64,000 bases of DNA, taken from NCBI RefSeq assembly GCF_900129755.1, contig NZ_FQWT01000005.1, positions 248,001-312,000 on the forward strand, given 5' to 3'. A program made the translations under genes and the position numbers. The notes under the pieces were generated by a model. It was given only the letters and a program-made list of their open reading frames with translations, ran no database searches and was not told the origin of the DNA. Source of the stretch: Chryseobacterium oranimense (lineage in GTDB: Bacteria > Bacteroidota > Bacteroidia > Flavobacteriales > Weeksellaceae). Positions 7,646 through 15,376 of this stretch are shown piece after piece. Every line of letters starts with the position of its first letter. Position 1 is the first letter of the stretch.

Positions 7646-9157
7646 CTACTCATAATCCGGCATTTCGCCGTTGCTGAAAAGAGAAGCCCTTGAAAGATCG
7701 GTCAGTGTACTGTTGAGATCAATAACCATTACATTTTTCTGGGAAATATTGTCATTGGAAGTATTCATGAAGATCACCTGGGCATTATTCGGTGAAAATC
7801 TTGGATCGAGATCATTGGTTCCCATTGGTTTTTCGCTTTCCGCAGAAATATCGTAAACGGTATCGTTCGTCAGATTATAGATGAAAATATGGGAATCAAG
7901 CTGGCGGTAATTACCGCTTCCGTCCTGGTAACCTGAAATATCGCGGGTAAAGACCAGCATTTGGCCGTCCACCGAGAAATTCAGTCCTCCGGCAGCTCCT
8001 GCTGTTCCGGACAGAACAGTTTTCAGTACACTTCCCGTCATATCTATAATATAAATTTTTGTACTGTATCCGCTGTAATCATTTGTTTTTAAGGCGATTC
8101 TGCTTCCGTCATAGCTCCAGTCGCATTCAGAGATCATGCTGCCGTCCGGCGTGGTGTACACTAAAGTCAATCCGCTTCCGTCTTTATTTATCCTGTATAA
8201 TTTATTAAAGTTTGAATAAAGAATTTCCTGGCCGTTTGTACTCCAGGCAAAATCTATTTCATAATTATTAAAGCCTGCAGCAGGTACCGTTGTAACTTTA
8301 AAAGGATTAGATCCGTCAGGATTCGCGGTGTAGATATGGGTACTTCCGCCTTCCGTCCGCAGAAAAGCTATCAGTCCGGCATTGTTGTTTTTCCTCGGCC
8401 TCCAGCTGTTATAGGATGAATTGGTAAACTGGAAACTGTTACCTGCTCCGTCGCTTGACATAATTACAAAATTTCCGTTCTGTTTCTGTACATAATGATA
8501 GCGGTTGGCCGGAACCGTATTGGTGGTAAATTTACTGATGGTACTTAAAACTGGCGGGTGAATGCCGTCCGAAACAGACACCTGCCAGAAGTAACTAACA
8601 CCAAACTTCAAATTGGACAGCGAATAATGTTTCGCTGCCAAATCATTAACCTGGATCACATTTGTATCAAGGTTATTTTTAATTGTTAAACTGTATCTTA
8701 AAACATCAGCCGTATCAGGATCCGTAGCGGTCCATGTCAGCTCAACGTTTAAAGGTTGATTCACCGCATTGTCTACCGGACTTAGCAACTGCGGTGCAGA
8801 AGGAGGAGAATTGAGCGATTCATCATCGTCCATTTCGAAAACCACGGTTACCACCTGGTTCTGATTTTGTATATTGACACCCTGAAAATTGGTGAGATAG
8901 CCGGAGAGTTCGGCCTTCACAGAATAATTTCCTATCGGCATCGCGGCAATTTCAAATGTGCCGTCCGTTCCGCTGAAAACCGTCTGTGTAGTAGGTGCTG
9001 TAAAGATTTTCACATTCGGAATGGGCACATTGGTGCCCCGTTTTACAACTTTTCCTTTCAATGAACCTGTCTGAGCCTGTTCTATAAGATCTTCATTACA
9101 TGAAAACAGACAAAAGGTAAGGATGAATATGCTGAGTATTTTGATTAAAGTTTTCAT
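7646..9157 (-). CDS. curli-operon lipoprotein: CarboxypepD-like + FnIII-like + TolB-like propeller
   Basis: A 503-residue lipoprotein. The signal peptide ends in a lipobox with Cys20 (LFSC). Domains in order: a carboxypeptidase-regulatory-like beta-sandwich (about 32-110, SLKGKVVKRGTNVPIPN), a fibronectin III-like domain (about 118-213, LTWTATDPDTADVLRYSLTI, YFWQVSVSDG), and a TolB/WD40-like beta-propeller (about 215-503) with blades such as IDFAWSTNGQEILYSN, CDWSYDGSRIALKT and PRFSPNNAQVIFMNT. It is the last gene of the minus-strand curli operon, 11 nt after csgG, which suggests a role at the outer membrane in fibre anchoring or secretion. No E. coli csg gene corresponds to it. The domain calls are solid; the role is inferred from position. 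Confidence 0.8.
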   Translation of the reverse strand: MKTLIKILSIFILTFCLFSCNEDLIEQAQTGSLKGKVVKRGTNVPIPNVKIFTAPTTQTVFSGTDGTFEIAAMPIGNYSVKAELSGYLTNFQGVNIQNQNQVVTVVFEMDDDESLNSPPSAPQLLSPVDNAVNQPLNVELTWTATDPDTADVLRYSLTIKNNLDTNVIQVNDLAAKHYSLSNLKFGVSYFWQVSVSDGIHPPVLSTISKFTTNTVPANRYHYVQKQNGNFVIMSSDGAGNSFQFTNSSYNSWRPRKNNNAGLIAFLRTEGGSTHIYTANPDGSNPFKVTTVPAAGFNNYEIDFAWSTNGQEILYSNFNKLYRINKDGSGLTLVYTTPDGSMISECDWSYDGSRIALKTNDYSGYSTKIYIIDMTGSVLKTVLSGTAGAAGGLNFSVDGQMLVFTRDISGYQDGSGNYRQLDSHIFIYNLTNDTVYDISAESEKPMGTNDLDPRFSPNNAQVIFMNTSNDNISQKNVMVIDLNSTLTDLSRASLFSNGEMPDYE

Positions 9158-9168
9158 AGTTCATGTTT

Positions 9169-10533
9169 TTATTTGTTTCCAAGGTAAAAATTGATTCCAA
9201 TGGCGAACCGGAGTGCCTGATCCTTTCTTTTTCCGTTCACCATCCCCTCCCAGTTGTCTTTAAAACCGATGTCATACTGGGAAGAAGCCCGGATTGCGGT
9301 ATTATTTCCGATCATAAATTCCAGACCTCCGCCAACCTGGCATTTGTACTGAGGTTTGTATTTTGAAAACATCGCTCCTGCTCCTCCATAGATGTATGGA
9401 CTGAGTCTGTATTTCGGGAACAGGAGAAATTCGAGGTTAAGCTCGGGAACAAGGTAATTTCTTTTAATAATATTTTCATTTTCTAAGGTAAAATAACTGC
9501 CGCTGGCTTCAATATTGAAATTGGGACTTATAAAATATTTTACTCCTACTTTTCCACCGACATTCATTTTAGCATTTACATAATCATCCTTGATTTTCTG
9601 AGCTTCCACGCTGGCAAAAACGGACATTTTCTGTCTGTAATTTTCCGGAAACTTATTCCCGACTGTCCGGCCTACATTTGCCTCCTGCTCTTTATTGTAA
9701 TCATTGATGAGAGCCTGGTAGCCGTTTAAGTTTTCTGATGCCTTACCCCATATTTTATCTCTGGTCCCTTCAATGATCAGGGATCTTACCGCTTTTTCTA
9801 TGGCTTCAGTTACCGCAAGCTGTACAGGTTCGTTTTGGGTAAGTCCAACCTCAGCTTCCAGCAGTCTTTCCGTATCGATATATCTGAAAAAGCTTCCGTT
9901 CACACTGGTAGAAAGGATTGTTTTAGAGGTATAAACCGTTTTAAGAATTTCACCGTTAAGAGTAGAAACGGCACGAAGATAAATAGTGATCCTGTCCTGG
10001 CGGTATTGTGTGGATGCCCCTATTCCGAAATATCTTGCTCCGAGGCCTCCGGTCATCGTATTGCTGTCGTAAGAGATCACACCACCCTCCAGAAGAATTC
10101 CGGCATAGAGAAGCGGGGGAAGAGACTGGCTGTTTTTATCGGCATCTTTCATGTATTCCTGTCTGGTGGACCGGATAATCTGCCTTTCATTCAAAAGATT
10201 GGCAATATTTTCTCTTTCAATGGGAATAAACCACCGGCTGTCTTCCAGCGCTTTAATCAGGATGGTTGTAGTTCCCTGAGGTACCGCCGTACTCCAGTTA
10301 TTTCCGTTTTCTGACGGTTTATACTGGCCGGTCTGGTCCCTGAATTTGTAGACGCCTATGACGATTTTTTCATTGGGAAGAGGAAGATTCCTCAGTTCCG
10401 CAGTAGAAGGGGTGAGCTCTCCCATGGTAGATCTTTCCGGATCGGAAGGAAGACCCAGGATCGAACTGCAGGCCTGCATTAGGCATAGCAGGAACGCACA
10501 GAAAAAAATTCTGGTGTAAGTATAAGTTCTCAT
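9169..10533 (-). CDS. csgG: CsgG curli secretion pore with C-terminal beta-barrel-like extension
   Basis: The outer-membrane lipoprotein that forms the nonameric pore exporting curlin subunits. A lipobox with Cys22 (LMQAC) is followed by a core (about 45-265) that closely follows E. coli CsgG: VGVYKFRDQTGQYKP-like strand, STAVPQGTTTILIKALEDSR, WFIPIERENIANLLNERQII. The constriction loop differs: between KP and STAVPQ this protein has SENGNNW, one residue longer than YPASNF in E. coli, with Trp replacing Phe56. The protein is 454 residues against 277 in E. coli; the extra C-terminal part (about 323-454) has alternating beta-strands ending IGINFYLGNK, like an outer-membrane barrel protein. It is 25 nt downstream of csgF. 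Confidence 0.95.
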   Translation of the reverse strand: MRTYTYTRIFFCAFLLCLMQACSSILGLPSDPERSTMGELTPSTAELRNLPLPNEKIVIGVYKFRDQTGQYKPSENGNNWSTAVPQGTTTILIKALEDSRWFIPIERENIANLLNERQIIRSTRQEYMKDADKNSQSLPPLLYAGILLEGGVISYDSNTMTGGLGARYFGIGASTQYRQDRITIYLRAVSTLNGEILKTVYTSKTILSTSVNGSFFRYIDTERLLEAEVGLTQNEPVQLAVTEAIEKAVRSLIIEGTRDKIWGKASENLNGYQALINDYNKEQEANVGRTVGNKFPENYRQKMSVFASVEAQKIKDDYVNAKMNVGGKVGVKYFISPNFNIEASGSYFTLENENIIKRNYLVPELNLEFLLFPKYRLSPYIYGGAGAMFSKYKPQYKCQVGGGLEFMIGNNTAIRASSQYDIGFKDNWEGMVNGKRKDQALRFAIGINFYLGNK

Positions 10534-10558
10534 GGTAAGTTTGGTTTTTAGTTATTTT

Positions 10559-10969
10559 TTATTTTGGAATGACGATCTCGGACTGATCCCCTGTACTGGT
10601 ATCCAAAATATTGATCAAAAGTCCCTGGGCTGTAGTAGTAATCTGCAGGTAAAGCGATCCGAAAAGATAATTTCCGGGCTTTATACTGCCTTCCCCGAAC
10701 TGATCCTCAAATAATTTCCTGGACAGCTCACTCAGTATCTGCCTGTTCAGGCTCTGGCTGAAACTGTCAAGGGAATTAACATTATCGAGCAAGCTGCTGA
10801 AATCATTTTTTTCATCAAACTGATTCTGAGCGTTTGCTGAGCTCAAAAGCCATTGGTAATTAAAGGTATCACCTCCGAATGCCGGATTGACAGGCTTATA
10901 AACGAGCTGCTGAGATTTTCCGGAGAAAATACCCGCAATAAAGATTAAAATAATGATAAAAGTTTTCAT
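10559..10969 (-). CDS. csgF: CsgF curli assembly factor
   Basis: A 136-residue secreted protein with a signal peptide (about 1-19). The mature N-terminus carries the CsgF signature LVYKPVNPAFGGD and NYQWLLSSANAQNQ, the region that in E. coli inserts into the CsgG pore as a second constriction and connects it to the nucleator CsgB. The C-terminal part (FGSLYLQITTTAQGLLINI, DQSEIVIPK) is beta-rich as in other CsgF proteins. Length equals E. coli CsgF (138). It lies between csgE (11 nt upstream) and csgG (25 nt downstream). The assignment is firm. Confidence 0.95.
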   Translation of the reverse strand: MKTFIIILIFIAGIFSGKSQQLVYKPVNPAFGGDTFNYQWLLSSANAQNQFDEKNDFSSLLDNVNSLDSFSQSLNRQILSELSRKLFEDQFGEGSIKPGNYLFGSLYLQITTTAQGLLINILDTSTGDQSEIVIPK

Positions 10970-10980
10970 GGCGGACGTTT

Positions 10981-11715
10981 TTAGTAGATAAATTCATTTT
11001 TAATAAGGTTTTTCTTGGCATTAAATTCTTTGATATATTTCAGGCTGGCTGCCAGCTGTTCTTTCAGGTAATCTTCGTTTGGATTGGTCATAAAGCTGTA
11101 AATCACTTTATCATCGATCTGGATATTAATCTGCCCGCTGGTCCCGCGAAGGGGAAGCTCGGAAATGGTAACCGCACCGTTACTTTTGTCGGGAATCTGA
11201 CTGTACTGGATATAAAAAAGATCATAGAAATCTTTTCCAACCTTAGTTTTGGTCTCATCAATGGTAAGTCCTTTCAGTTCAAAGACTGCATCTTCTTCTA
11301 CTTTGGCCGTTTTTTTCCTGAACAGGTCTGTATTAATTTCAAGGCTGTCTTTTGCAACAAGTTTCTGGGTTTCTTCATCTTTGATATAGAGAAAAGCTTT
11401 CAGGGCATCCTTTTGTTCAAGATTAACGCTGATCTCAGATAAAACTTTTACTTCATTGGGATTAATGGAAAATTTACCGCTCTGCCGGTTATTGGAAAGA
11501 TTTCCAGCATTTCCCTTTTTAATGGAAACCAGCAGGTAATTCAGTTCTTTATAAACTGATGTATTATTGGTGACCACTGCTTTAAGCCTGATCTGGTTTT
11601 CAAGAATACTCTTCTCAATCTTTGCATTTACTTTTTTATCTTCCTGTCCATTCACTGTGGCGGACAGGAAGATAAGTAAAGTACACAGATTTAAGGAATA
11701 TAAAAATTTCATCAC
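10981..11715 (-). CDS. csgE: CsgE curli chaperone with N-terminal CsgH-like domain
   Basis: A 244-residue periplasmic protein with a signal peptide (about 1-24). The C-terminal domain (about 146-244) is CsgE: ELKGLTIDETKTKVGKDFYD, ISELPLRGTSGQINI, VIYSFMTNPNEDY. In E. coli CsgE caps the CsgG channel and hands over CsgA. E. coli CsgE is only about 129 residues; here an extra domain (about 28-130) of beta-sandwich character precedes it (IRLKAVVTNNTSVYKELNYLL, SINPNEVKVLSEISVNL, LKAFLYIKDEE), resembling the Ig-like CsgH inhibitor of curlin aggregation. A CsgH-CsgE fusion would combine anti-aggregation and delivery. The CsgE part is firm; the CsgH comparison is from fold-like pattern only. Confidence 0.9.
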   Translation of the reverse strand: MMKFLYSLNLCTLLIFLSATVNGQEDKKVNAKIEKSILENQIRLKAVVTNNTSVYKELNYLLVSIKKGNAGNLSNNRQSGKFSINPNEVKVLSEISVNLEQKDALKAFLYIKDEETQKLVAKDSLEINTDLFRKKTAKVEEDAVFELKGLTIDETKTKVGKDFYDLFYIQYSQIPDKSNGAVTISELPLRGTSGQINIQIDDKVIYSFMTNPNEDYLKEQLAASLKYIKEFNAKKNLIKNEFIY

Positions 11716-11722
11716 TTGTGTT

Positions 11723-12124
11723 TTAATAGTTTCTCATGAAAATGGTTTTGTTATCCCCTTTTACATTGATCCGCATTCCGTCCGACACACTGTTGCTGCC
11801 GGTAATATCAATGATATTGTTGTTTCCCTGGGCAGTTACGGCTGTTTTGGTTTCCTGATCTGTAAAAGAATTGATAAAATAAAGTGTATTGAAGTCTCCC
11901 GATTGCTGTACCGCAATATTGGTTTTAGGATTAAGAAAAAGTTCTGCATTATTGTAATCTCCTGTCTGGAGAACACTGGAGCCATAAAGCGCCTGCTGCT
12001 CCGTCTGCTGCCTGCCCATAAGATCAAGAACCGTATTGCTGTTGACCTTGTCCCAATCCAGCTGTTGTGCATTCACGCACAGCACTGCGAAAAGTGTAAA
12101 GGCACCCCATCCCGGTTTAAACAT
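11723..12124 (-). CDS. csgB: CsgB-like minor curlin / nucleator
   Basis: A 133-residue secreted protein with a signal peptide (about 1-19) and four degenerate curlin-type motifs: QTGDYNNA, QQSGDFNTL, AQGNNNII and VKGDNKTI. The repeats are fewer and less regular than in the csgA product nearby, as expected for a nucleator or cap rather than the bulk fibre. I chose the ATG at 12124 (MFKPGWG), directly before the hydrophobic signal; a longer frame starts at 12175 but would cover the promoter. It heads the csgE-csgF-csgG-lipoprotein operon with 7-nt spacing to csgE. The csgB name is functional inference. Confidence 0.75.
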   Translation of the reverse strand: MFKPGWGAFTLFAVLCVNAQQLDWDKVNSNTVLDLMGRQQTEQQALYGSSVLQTGDYNNAELFLNPKTNIAVQQSGDFNTLYFINSFTDQETKTAVTAQGNNNIIDITGSNSVSDGMRINVKGDNKTIFMRNY

Positions 12125-12139
12125 GGTATTAATTTTTAA

Positions 12140-12173
12140 TAAAGGTACATGAATAGAGAATTGAGAAAAACAC
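12140..12173 (-). promoter_or_regulatory. promoter of the csgB-E-F-G operon
   Basis: On the minus strand, GTGTTTTTC (12173 down to 12165) lies 26 nt ahead of TACCTTTA (12147 to 12140), a near match to TAnnTTTG. The csgA promoter has the same arrangement at exactly the same spacing. A leader of about 15-20 nt to the ATG at 12124 is expected. Confidence 0.5.
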
Positions 12174-12231
12174 ACCCAGCAGGTACAGATATAAAATCAT
12201 GGTTTCTGGGTATGTTCATCATGAAAAGCTT

Positions 12232-12262
12232 AAAAAAGGAGAAAGCCTCAGCTTCTCCTTTT
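12232..12262 (-). terminator. terminator after csgA
   Basis: GC-CTCA-GC-capped hairpin with arms AAAAGGAGAA and TTCTCCTTTT and one bulged A; on the minus strand it ends in a run of T. It separates the csgA transcript from the csgB-E-F-G operon, which has its own promoter. Confidence 0.75.
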
Positions 12263-12283
12263 ATTTTACATTACAGTACATTA

Positions 12284-13102
12284 TTAATTGGATTGAGTTA
12301 CAACCATTGAGTTTCCGTTACCCATCTGGGTTCCTACATGGATGTGGGAATCTCCGCTTTGAGCTACCCAGGTAAAGTTATTGTTACCCATCTGAACATC
12401 AATTGCTGTATTGGAATCTCCTAACTGAAGTTGATATAACTGGTTGCTGTTTCCAACCTGTACTCCCATAGCTGTATTATCATCACCGATCTGAACGGCT
12501 GCAGCAACATTATTGTTACCTACCTGATCGTTTGTGGCACTGTTATCATTTCCGTCCTGATATTGTACTAAAAGGTTGGCATTACCTACCTGAAGACCGC
12601 TTGCGTCATTTCTTCTTCCAAGCTGAATCTGATAAGCATCATTTCCGGTACCCACCTGAATGGCTGAAGCATCATTTCTTCTTCCGTCCTGATATTGTAC
12701 CACAGAGTTTCCTAAGCCTAATTGTGTAGAAGAGGCTTCATTTCTTCTTCCGATCTGAGTCTGTTCTGTAGAGTTGAATGCACCAAGCTGCCAGGTTACT
12801 GCAGAGTTTCTGTTTCCCGTTTGGCTTACATCATTGGTATTGGCAAGACCTGTTTGGTCTACGTCAATTGAGTTTCTGTTACCGATACTTTCAGCGGTGT
12901 TCACGTTCAGAGCACCTATCTGGTCAATATCTGCCGTGTTACGGTTTCCATCCTGTGTAAGGCTGTTGATATTCAAAAGCCCTGTCTGACTAACAGTAGC
13001 GGTATTCAAGTTTCCGATCTGGGCAGTAACATCAATATTTGATTGTGCGAAGCTGAAACTCATGGCCATTAGTGTAAATACACCAGTAATAAAGTTTTTC
13101 AT
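12284..13102 (-). CDS. csgA: CsgA-like major curlin amyloid subunit
   Basis: A 272-residue secreted amyloid subunit with a signal peptide (about 1-19). The mature chain is almost entirely 22 tandem 11-residue units bearing QxGxxN (for example QTGLLN, QDGNRN, QIGRRN, QVGNNN, QMGNGN); one unit has Ser for Gln (SIGNRN) and one His for Asn (QSGDSH). In E. coli CsgA there are five 22-residue repeats and QxGxxN occurs on one of the two strands; here every strand-loop unit has it, so the fibre should have a long solenoid with Gln and Asn ladders on both faces. It has its own promoter and terminator. The identification is firm. Confidence 0.95.
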   Translation of the reverse strand: MKNFITGVFTLMAMSFSFAQSNIDVTAQIGNLNTATVSQTGLLNINSLTQDGNRNTADIDQIGALNVNTAESIGNRNSIDVDQTGLANTNDVSQTGNRNSAVTWQLGAFNSTEQTQIGRRNEASSTQLGLGNSVVQYQDGRRNDASAIQVGTGNDAYQIQLGRRNDASGLQVGNANLLVQYQDGNDNSATNDQVGNNNVAAAVQIGDDNTAMGVQVGNSNQLYQLQLGDSNTAIDVQMGNNNFTWVAQSGDSHIHVGTQMGNGNSMVVTQSN

Positions 13103-13133
13103 TTTGACAAAAATTAATTGGTTAATAGTATGA

Positions 13134-13167
13134 CAAAGGTATAGGCTATACTAAAATGAAAAACCAC
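13134..13167 (-). promoter_or_regulatory. csgA promoter
   Basis: On the minus strand TACCTTTG (13141 to 13134) matches TAnnTTTG and lies about 32 nt before the csgA ATG. GTGGTTTTTC begins 26 nt upstream (13167) in the -33 region, shared with the csgB promoter in place of the usual TTG. Confidence 0.7.
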
Positions 13168-13195
13168 TGCTAAAGTGTAAATTTTTAAAATCACT

Positions 13196-13229
13196 GTTTA
13201 CCGTTTTGAAAGTAACCGTTTACTGTTTT
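13196..13229. promoter_or_regulatory. direct repeats upstream of the csgA promoter
   Basis: Two near-identical 12-mers, GTTTACCGTTTT (13196-13207) and GTTTACTGTTTT (13218-13229), repeat with a 22-bp period, two helical turns, about 70-100 bp upstream of the predicted csgA start. This is a plausible activator site. The rest of 13230-13441 shows nothing but AT-rich sequence. Confidence 0.4.
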
Positions 13230-13441
13230 CTTCGTATCACATGTTTCAGTTACGTAAAAATACGGTATATTACAAATTGATTATCATACAGATACAATAA
13301 GTAATTCTATTTTTCCAATTCAAAAAATCCCTCTTATTTTTTAATAATTCTATTTTTTATTTTTTTAATCATTCAATCTTTTAATGATGTTTAAATGGTT
13401 AATTAATGTTAATGCCTGTTCTTTTCTTCAGTATATATTGC

Positions 13442-13449
13442 TAAATTTG
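13442..13449 (+). promoter_or_regulatory. -7 element of the Nudix operon
   Basis: TAAATTTG ends 4 nt before the ATG at 13454. With a start about 4-5 nt past this element the transcript would begin at or next to the start codon. No clear TTG is seen upstream. Confidence 0.5.
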
Positions 13450-13453
13450 AAGT

Positions 13454-14083
13454 ATGGAAAGTTTTGGAAAAGATTTATTGAGGAAAATTACAAACGTAGA
13501 GCTGCCGGGGATCAATGCCCATGGAGTATTTTCACCTCCTTCCCGGCCGGTATTTACTTATGATGAAGTGCTGGCAAAAAATCCGAAATTTGCAGCCGTT
13601 AATATTGTTCTTTATTTAAAAGATAATGAATGGTATTTCCCTCTGATTCAAAGAACCATCAATGAGCATGACAGGCACAGCGGCCAGATCTCTTTACCCG
13701 GCGGAAAGCGTGAGGAAATGGATAGAGACTTTGCCGAAACCGCCGTACGCGAAACCTCGGAAGAAATAGGAATAGATAAACATTATATCAGAGTGATCCG
13801 GGAAATGTCTCCTATCTATATCCCGCCAAGTAATTTTTATGTATATCCTTATATTTCATATACCAAAAAGAATCCGCTTTTCGTTCTTCAGCAGAGTGAG
13901 GCGGTAGAAACTATAGAATTTCCTATCACCTCTTTTCTCAGCCTGCCGGATACTCCCGAGATCATGGCACTTCCCGGTGCTGCCGGACATGAAGTTCCGG
14001 TCATTAATTTCAACGGATATATTATCTGGGGTGCTACAGCAATGATATTGAGCGAGTTTAGCCAGTTGCTGAAAAAAATGTAA
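13454..14083 (+). CDS. Nudix hydrolase, CoA pyrophosphatase type
   Basis: A 209-residue Nudix enzyme that probably cleaves coenzyme A or acyl-CoA to phosphopantetheine derivatives and 3',5'-ADP. The Nudix box is complete: GGKREEMDRDFAETAVRET continuing SEEIGI, with the REXXEE catalytic glutamates. It is preceded by HSGQISLPGG, the combination typical of the CoA-specific (NudL-type) subfamily. Length fits that group. It is the first gene of a four-gene operon, followed 27 nt later by plsC. Both CoA turnover and phospholipid acylation consume acyl carriers, but a functional link is only suggestive. Confidence 0.88.
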   Translation: MESFGKDLLRKITNVELPGINAHGVFSPPSRPVFTYDEVLAKNPKFAAVNIVLYLKDNEWYFPLIQRTINEHDRHSGQISLPGGKREEMDRDFAETAVRETSEEIGIDKHYIRVIREMSPIYIPPSNFYVYPYISYTKKNPLFVLQQSEAVETIEFPITSFLSLPDTPEIMALPGAAGHEVPVINFNGYIIWGATAMILSEFSQLLKKM

Positions 14084-14110
14084 CTTTGCACTACCGTGTT
14101 TAATTGAGAG

Positions 14111-14917
14111 ATGGCGAAGAAAAATATTTTCACCGATGCATTCGGGACACCTTATTTTTTAAAAAGGTTTATTATTTTTATTTTAGGGGTTGTATCTTAC
14201 AGAAGGTTCAACGGCTTTAATAAATTAAAAATAACCGGTACGGAACACCTTGTGGATCTTCCCGATTCCAATGTGCTTTTCGTGTCTAACCATCAAACGT
14301 ATTTTGCAGACGTGGCAGCAATGTACCATGCATTCTGTGCGGTAAACAATGGTTATCTGAATACGATTAAAAACCCTATTTACCTGCTCAACCCAAAGAT
14401 CGATTTTTACTATGTGGCAGCAGAAGAAACCATGAATAAAGGGATTCTCCCGAAGATCTTCAAGATCGCCGGTGCTGTAACGGTAAAAAGAACATGGAGA
14501 GCAGAAGGTAAAACGGTAAACAGAATGGTAGATCTTACTGAAGTTGACAATATTATGAAGGCTTTGGACAATGGCTGGGTAGCTACCTTCCCTCAGGGTA
14601 CTACGTCTGCTTTTGCACAAGGAAGAAGAGGTACAGCCAAACTGGTTAAAAACCAGCGCCCGATTGTGATTCCTATCAAGATCAACGGTTTCAGAAGGGC
14701 ATTTGATAAAAAAGGTCTCCGTGTAAAGGTTACGGGCGTAAAACCTACCATGGAGTTCAAGGCACCCCTTGATATAGATTACGACAACGAAAAAGCGCCT
14801 GAAATTTTATTGAAAATTATGACTGCCATAGAGCAGACAGAAGATTTCAATGTACTGCACAATTATGATGAAGAACTTAAAGCTAAAAAATTAGAACAAA
14901 AGGATTCAAATAATTAA
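14111..14917 (+). CDS. plsC: 1-acyl-glycerol-3-phosphate acyltransferase
   Basis: A 268-residue membrane-associated acyltransferase making phosphatidic acid from lysophosphatidate. The catalytic NHX4D motif is SNHQTYFADV; the glycerol-phosphate-binding block is FPQGTTS (FPEGTxS in most relatives, here Gln for Glu). A hydrophobic segment near residues 15-30 (FIIFILGVVSY) fits membrane attachment. Downstream, VIPIKINGFRRAF is the usual conserved strand. It sits in the nudix-plsC-lipoprotein-mpl operon with 16 nt to the next gene. The family is firm; the exact acyl acceptor is assumed. Confidence 0.88.
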   Translation: MAKKNIFTDAFGTPYFLKRFIIFILGVVSYRRFNGFNKLKITGTEHLVDLPDSNVLFVSNHQTYFADVAAMYHAFCAVNNGYLNTIKNPIYLLNPKIDFYYVAAEETMNKGILPKIFKIAGAVTVKRTWRAEGKTVNRMVDLTEVDNIMKALDNGWVATFPQGTTSAFAQGRRGTAKLVKNQRPIVIPIKINGFRRAFDKKGLRVKVTGVKPTMEFKAPLDIDYDNEKAPEILLKIMTAIEQTEDFNVLHNYDEELKAKKLEQKDSNN

Positions 14918-14933
14918 AGTAAGTAGAAAAATT

Positions 14934-15374
14934 ATGAACAAAATATTAGGGATCTTATTCGCGGTCATAGTATTAGTTTCGTGTAACAGCCAGAAAGTAT
15001 ATTCAGATTTCGATATAAGCTATTCCAGAAGCGGAGGCTATGCTCCTATGTATGAGAATTTGCTCATCAAAGGTAATACTGCCCATTATTCTTTTGACCA
15101 AGGGGGAAAAAAGTATAAGCAGGACTTTAAAGTTTCTGATGAAGATTTAAAGAAACTGGATCAGACCCTTTCCCAGAACAACTTCAGAAGAATACAGGAA
15201 GATCACAAAAAGCTGTATGATAATGTAACCACTTCCATCAATGTAAAAAAAGGCCCGAATGAAGGCAGCAAGTCCGATGCCAGTACGATCATGCCTAACT
15301 TTACAACGAACTGGAACAACATTCTGAATGCTTTTCAGGAGATCATTAATAACAATGTAAAAAAAAGTAAATAA
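14934..15374 (+). CDS. small lipoprotein of unknown function
   Basis: A 146-residue lipoprotein: the signal sequence ends VLVSC, giving lipid-modified Cys17. The mature part starts with an aromatic strand (DFDISYSRSGGYAPMYENLLI), then a KYKQDFKVSDEDLKKLDQTL helix and a Lys/Asn-rich end. The arrangement of a beta-strand with a GxxPxYxxL-like pattern recalls small Bacteroidota lipoprotein families, but I do not recognise a defined family. It lies between plsC and mpl, 2 nt before the latter, so it is presumably an envelope protein co-expressed with lipid and wall-recycling enzymes. Confidence 0.75.
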   Translation: MNKILGILFAVIVLVSCNSQKVYSDFDISYSRSGGYAPMYENLLIKGNTAHYSFDQGGKKYKQDFKVSDEDLKKLDQTLSQNNFRRIQEDHKKLYDNVTTSINVKKGPNEGSKSDASTIMPNFTTNWNNILNAFQEIINNNVKKSK

Positions 15375-15376
15375 AG

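Noticed and set aside
12532..12989. Open frames on the plus strand across the csgA gene
   Set aside because: They are antisense to a perfectly periodic curlin repeat; their regularity comes from the csgA repeats and they have no signal, motif or promoter.
12284..13102. Tandem DNA repeat or CRISPR-like array
   Set aside because: The periodic unit is about 33 bp with coding-level divergence and maps to curlin repeats; there are no identical repeats with unique spacers.
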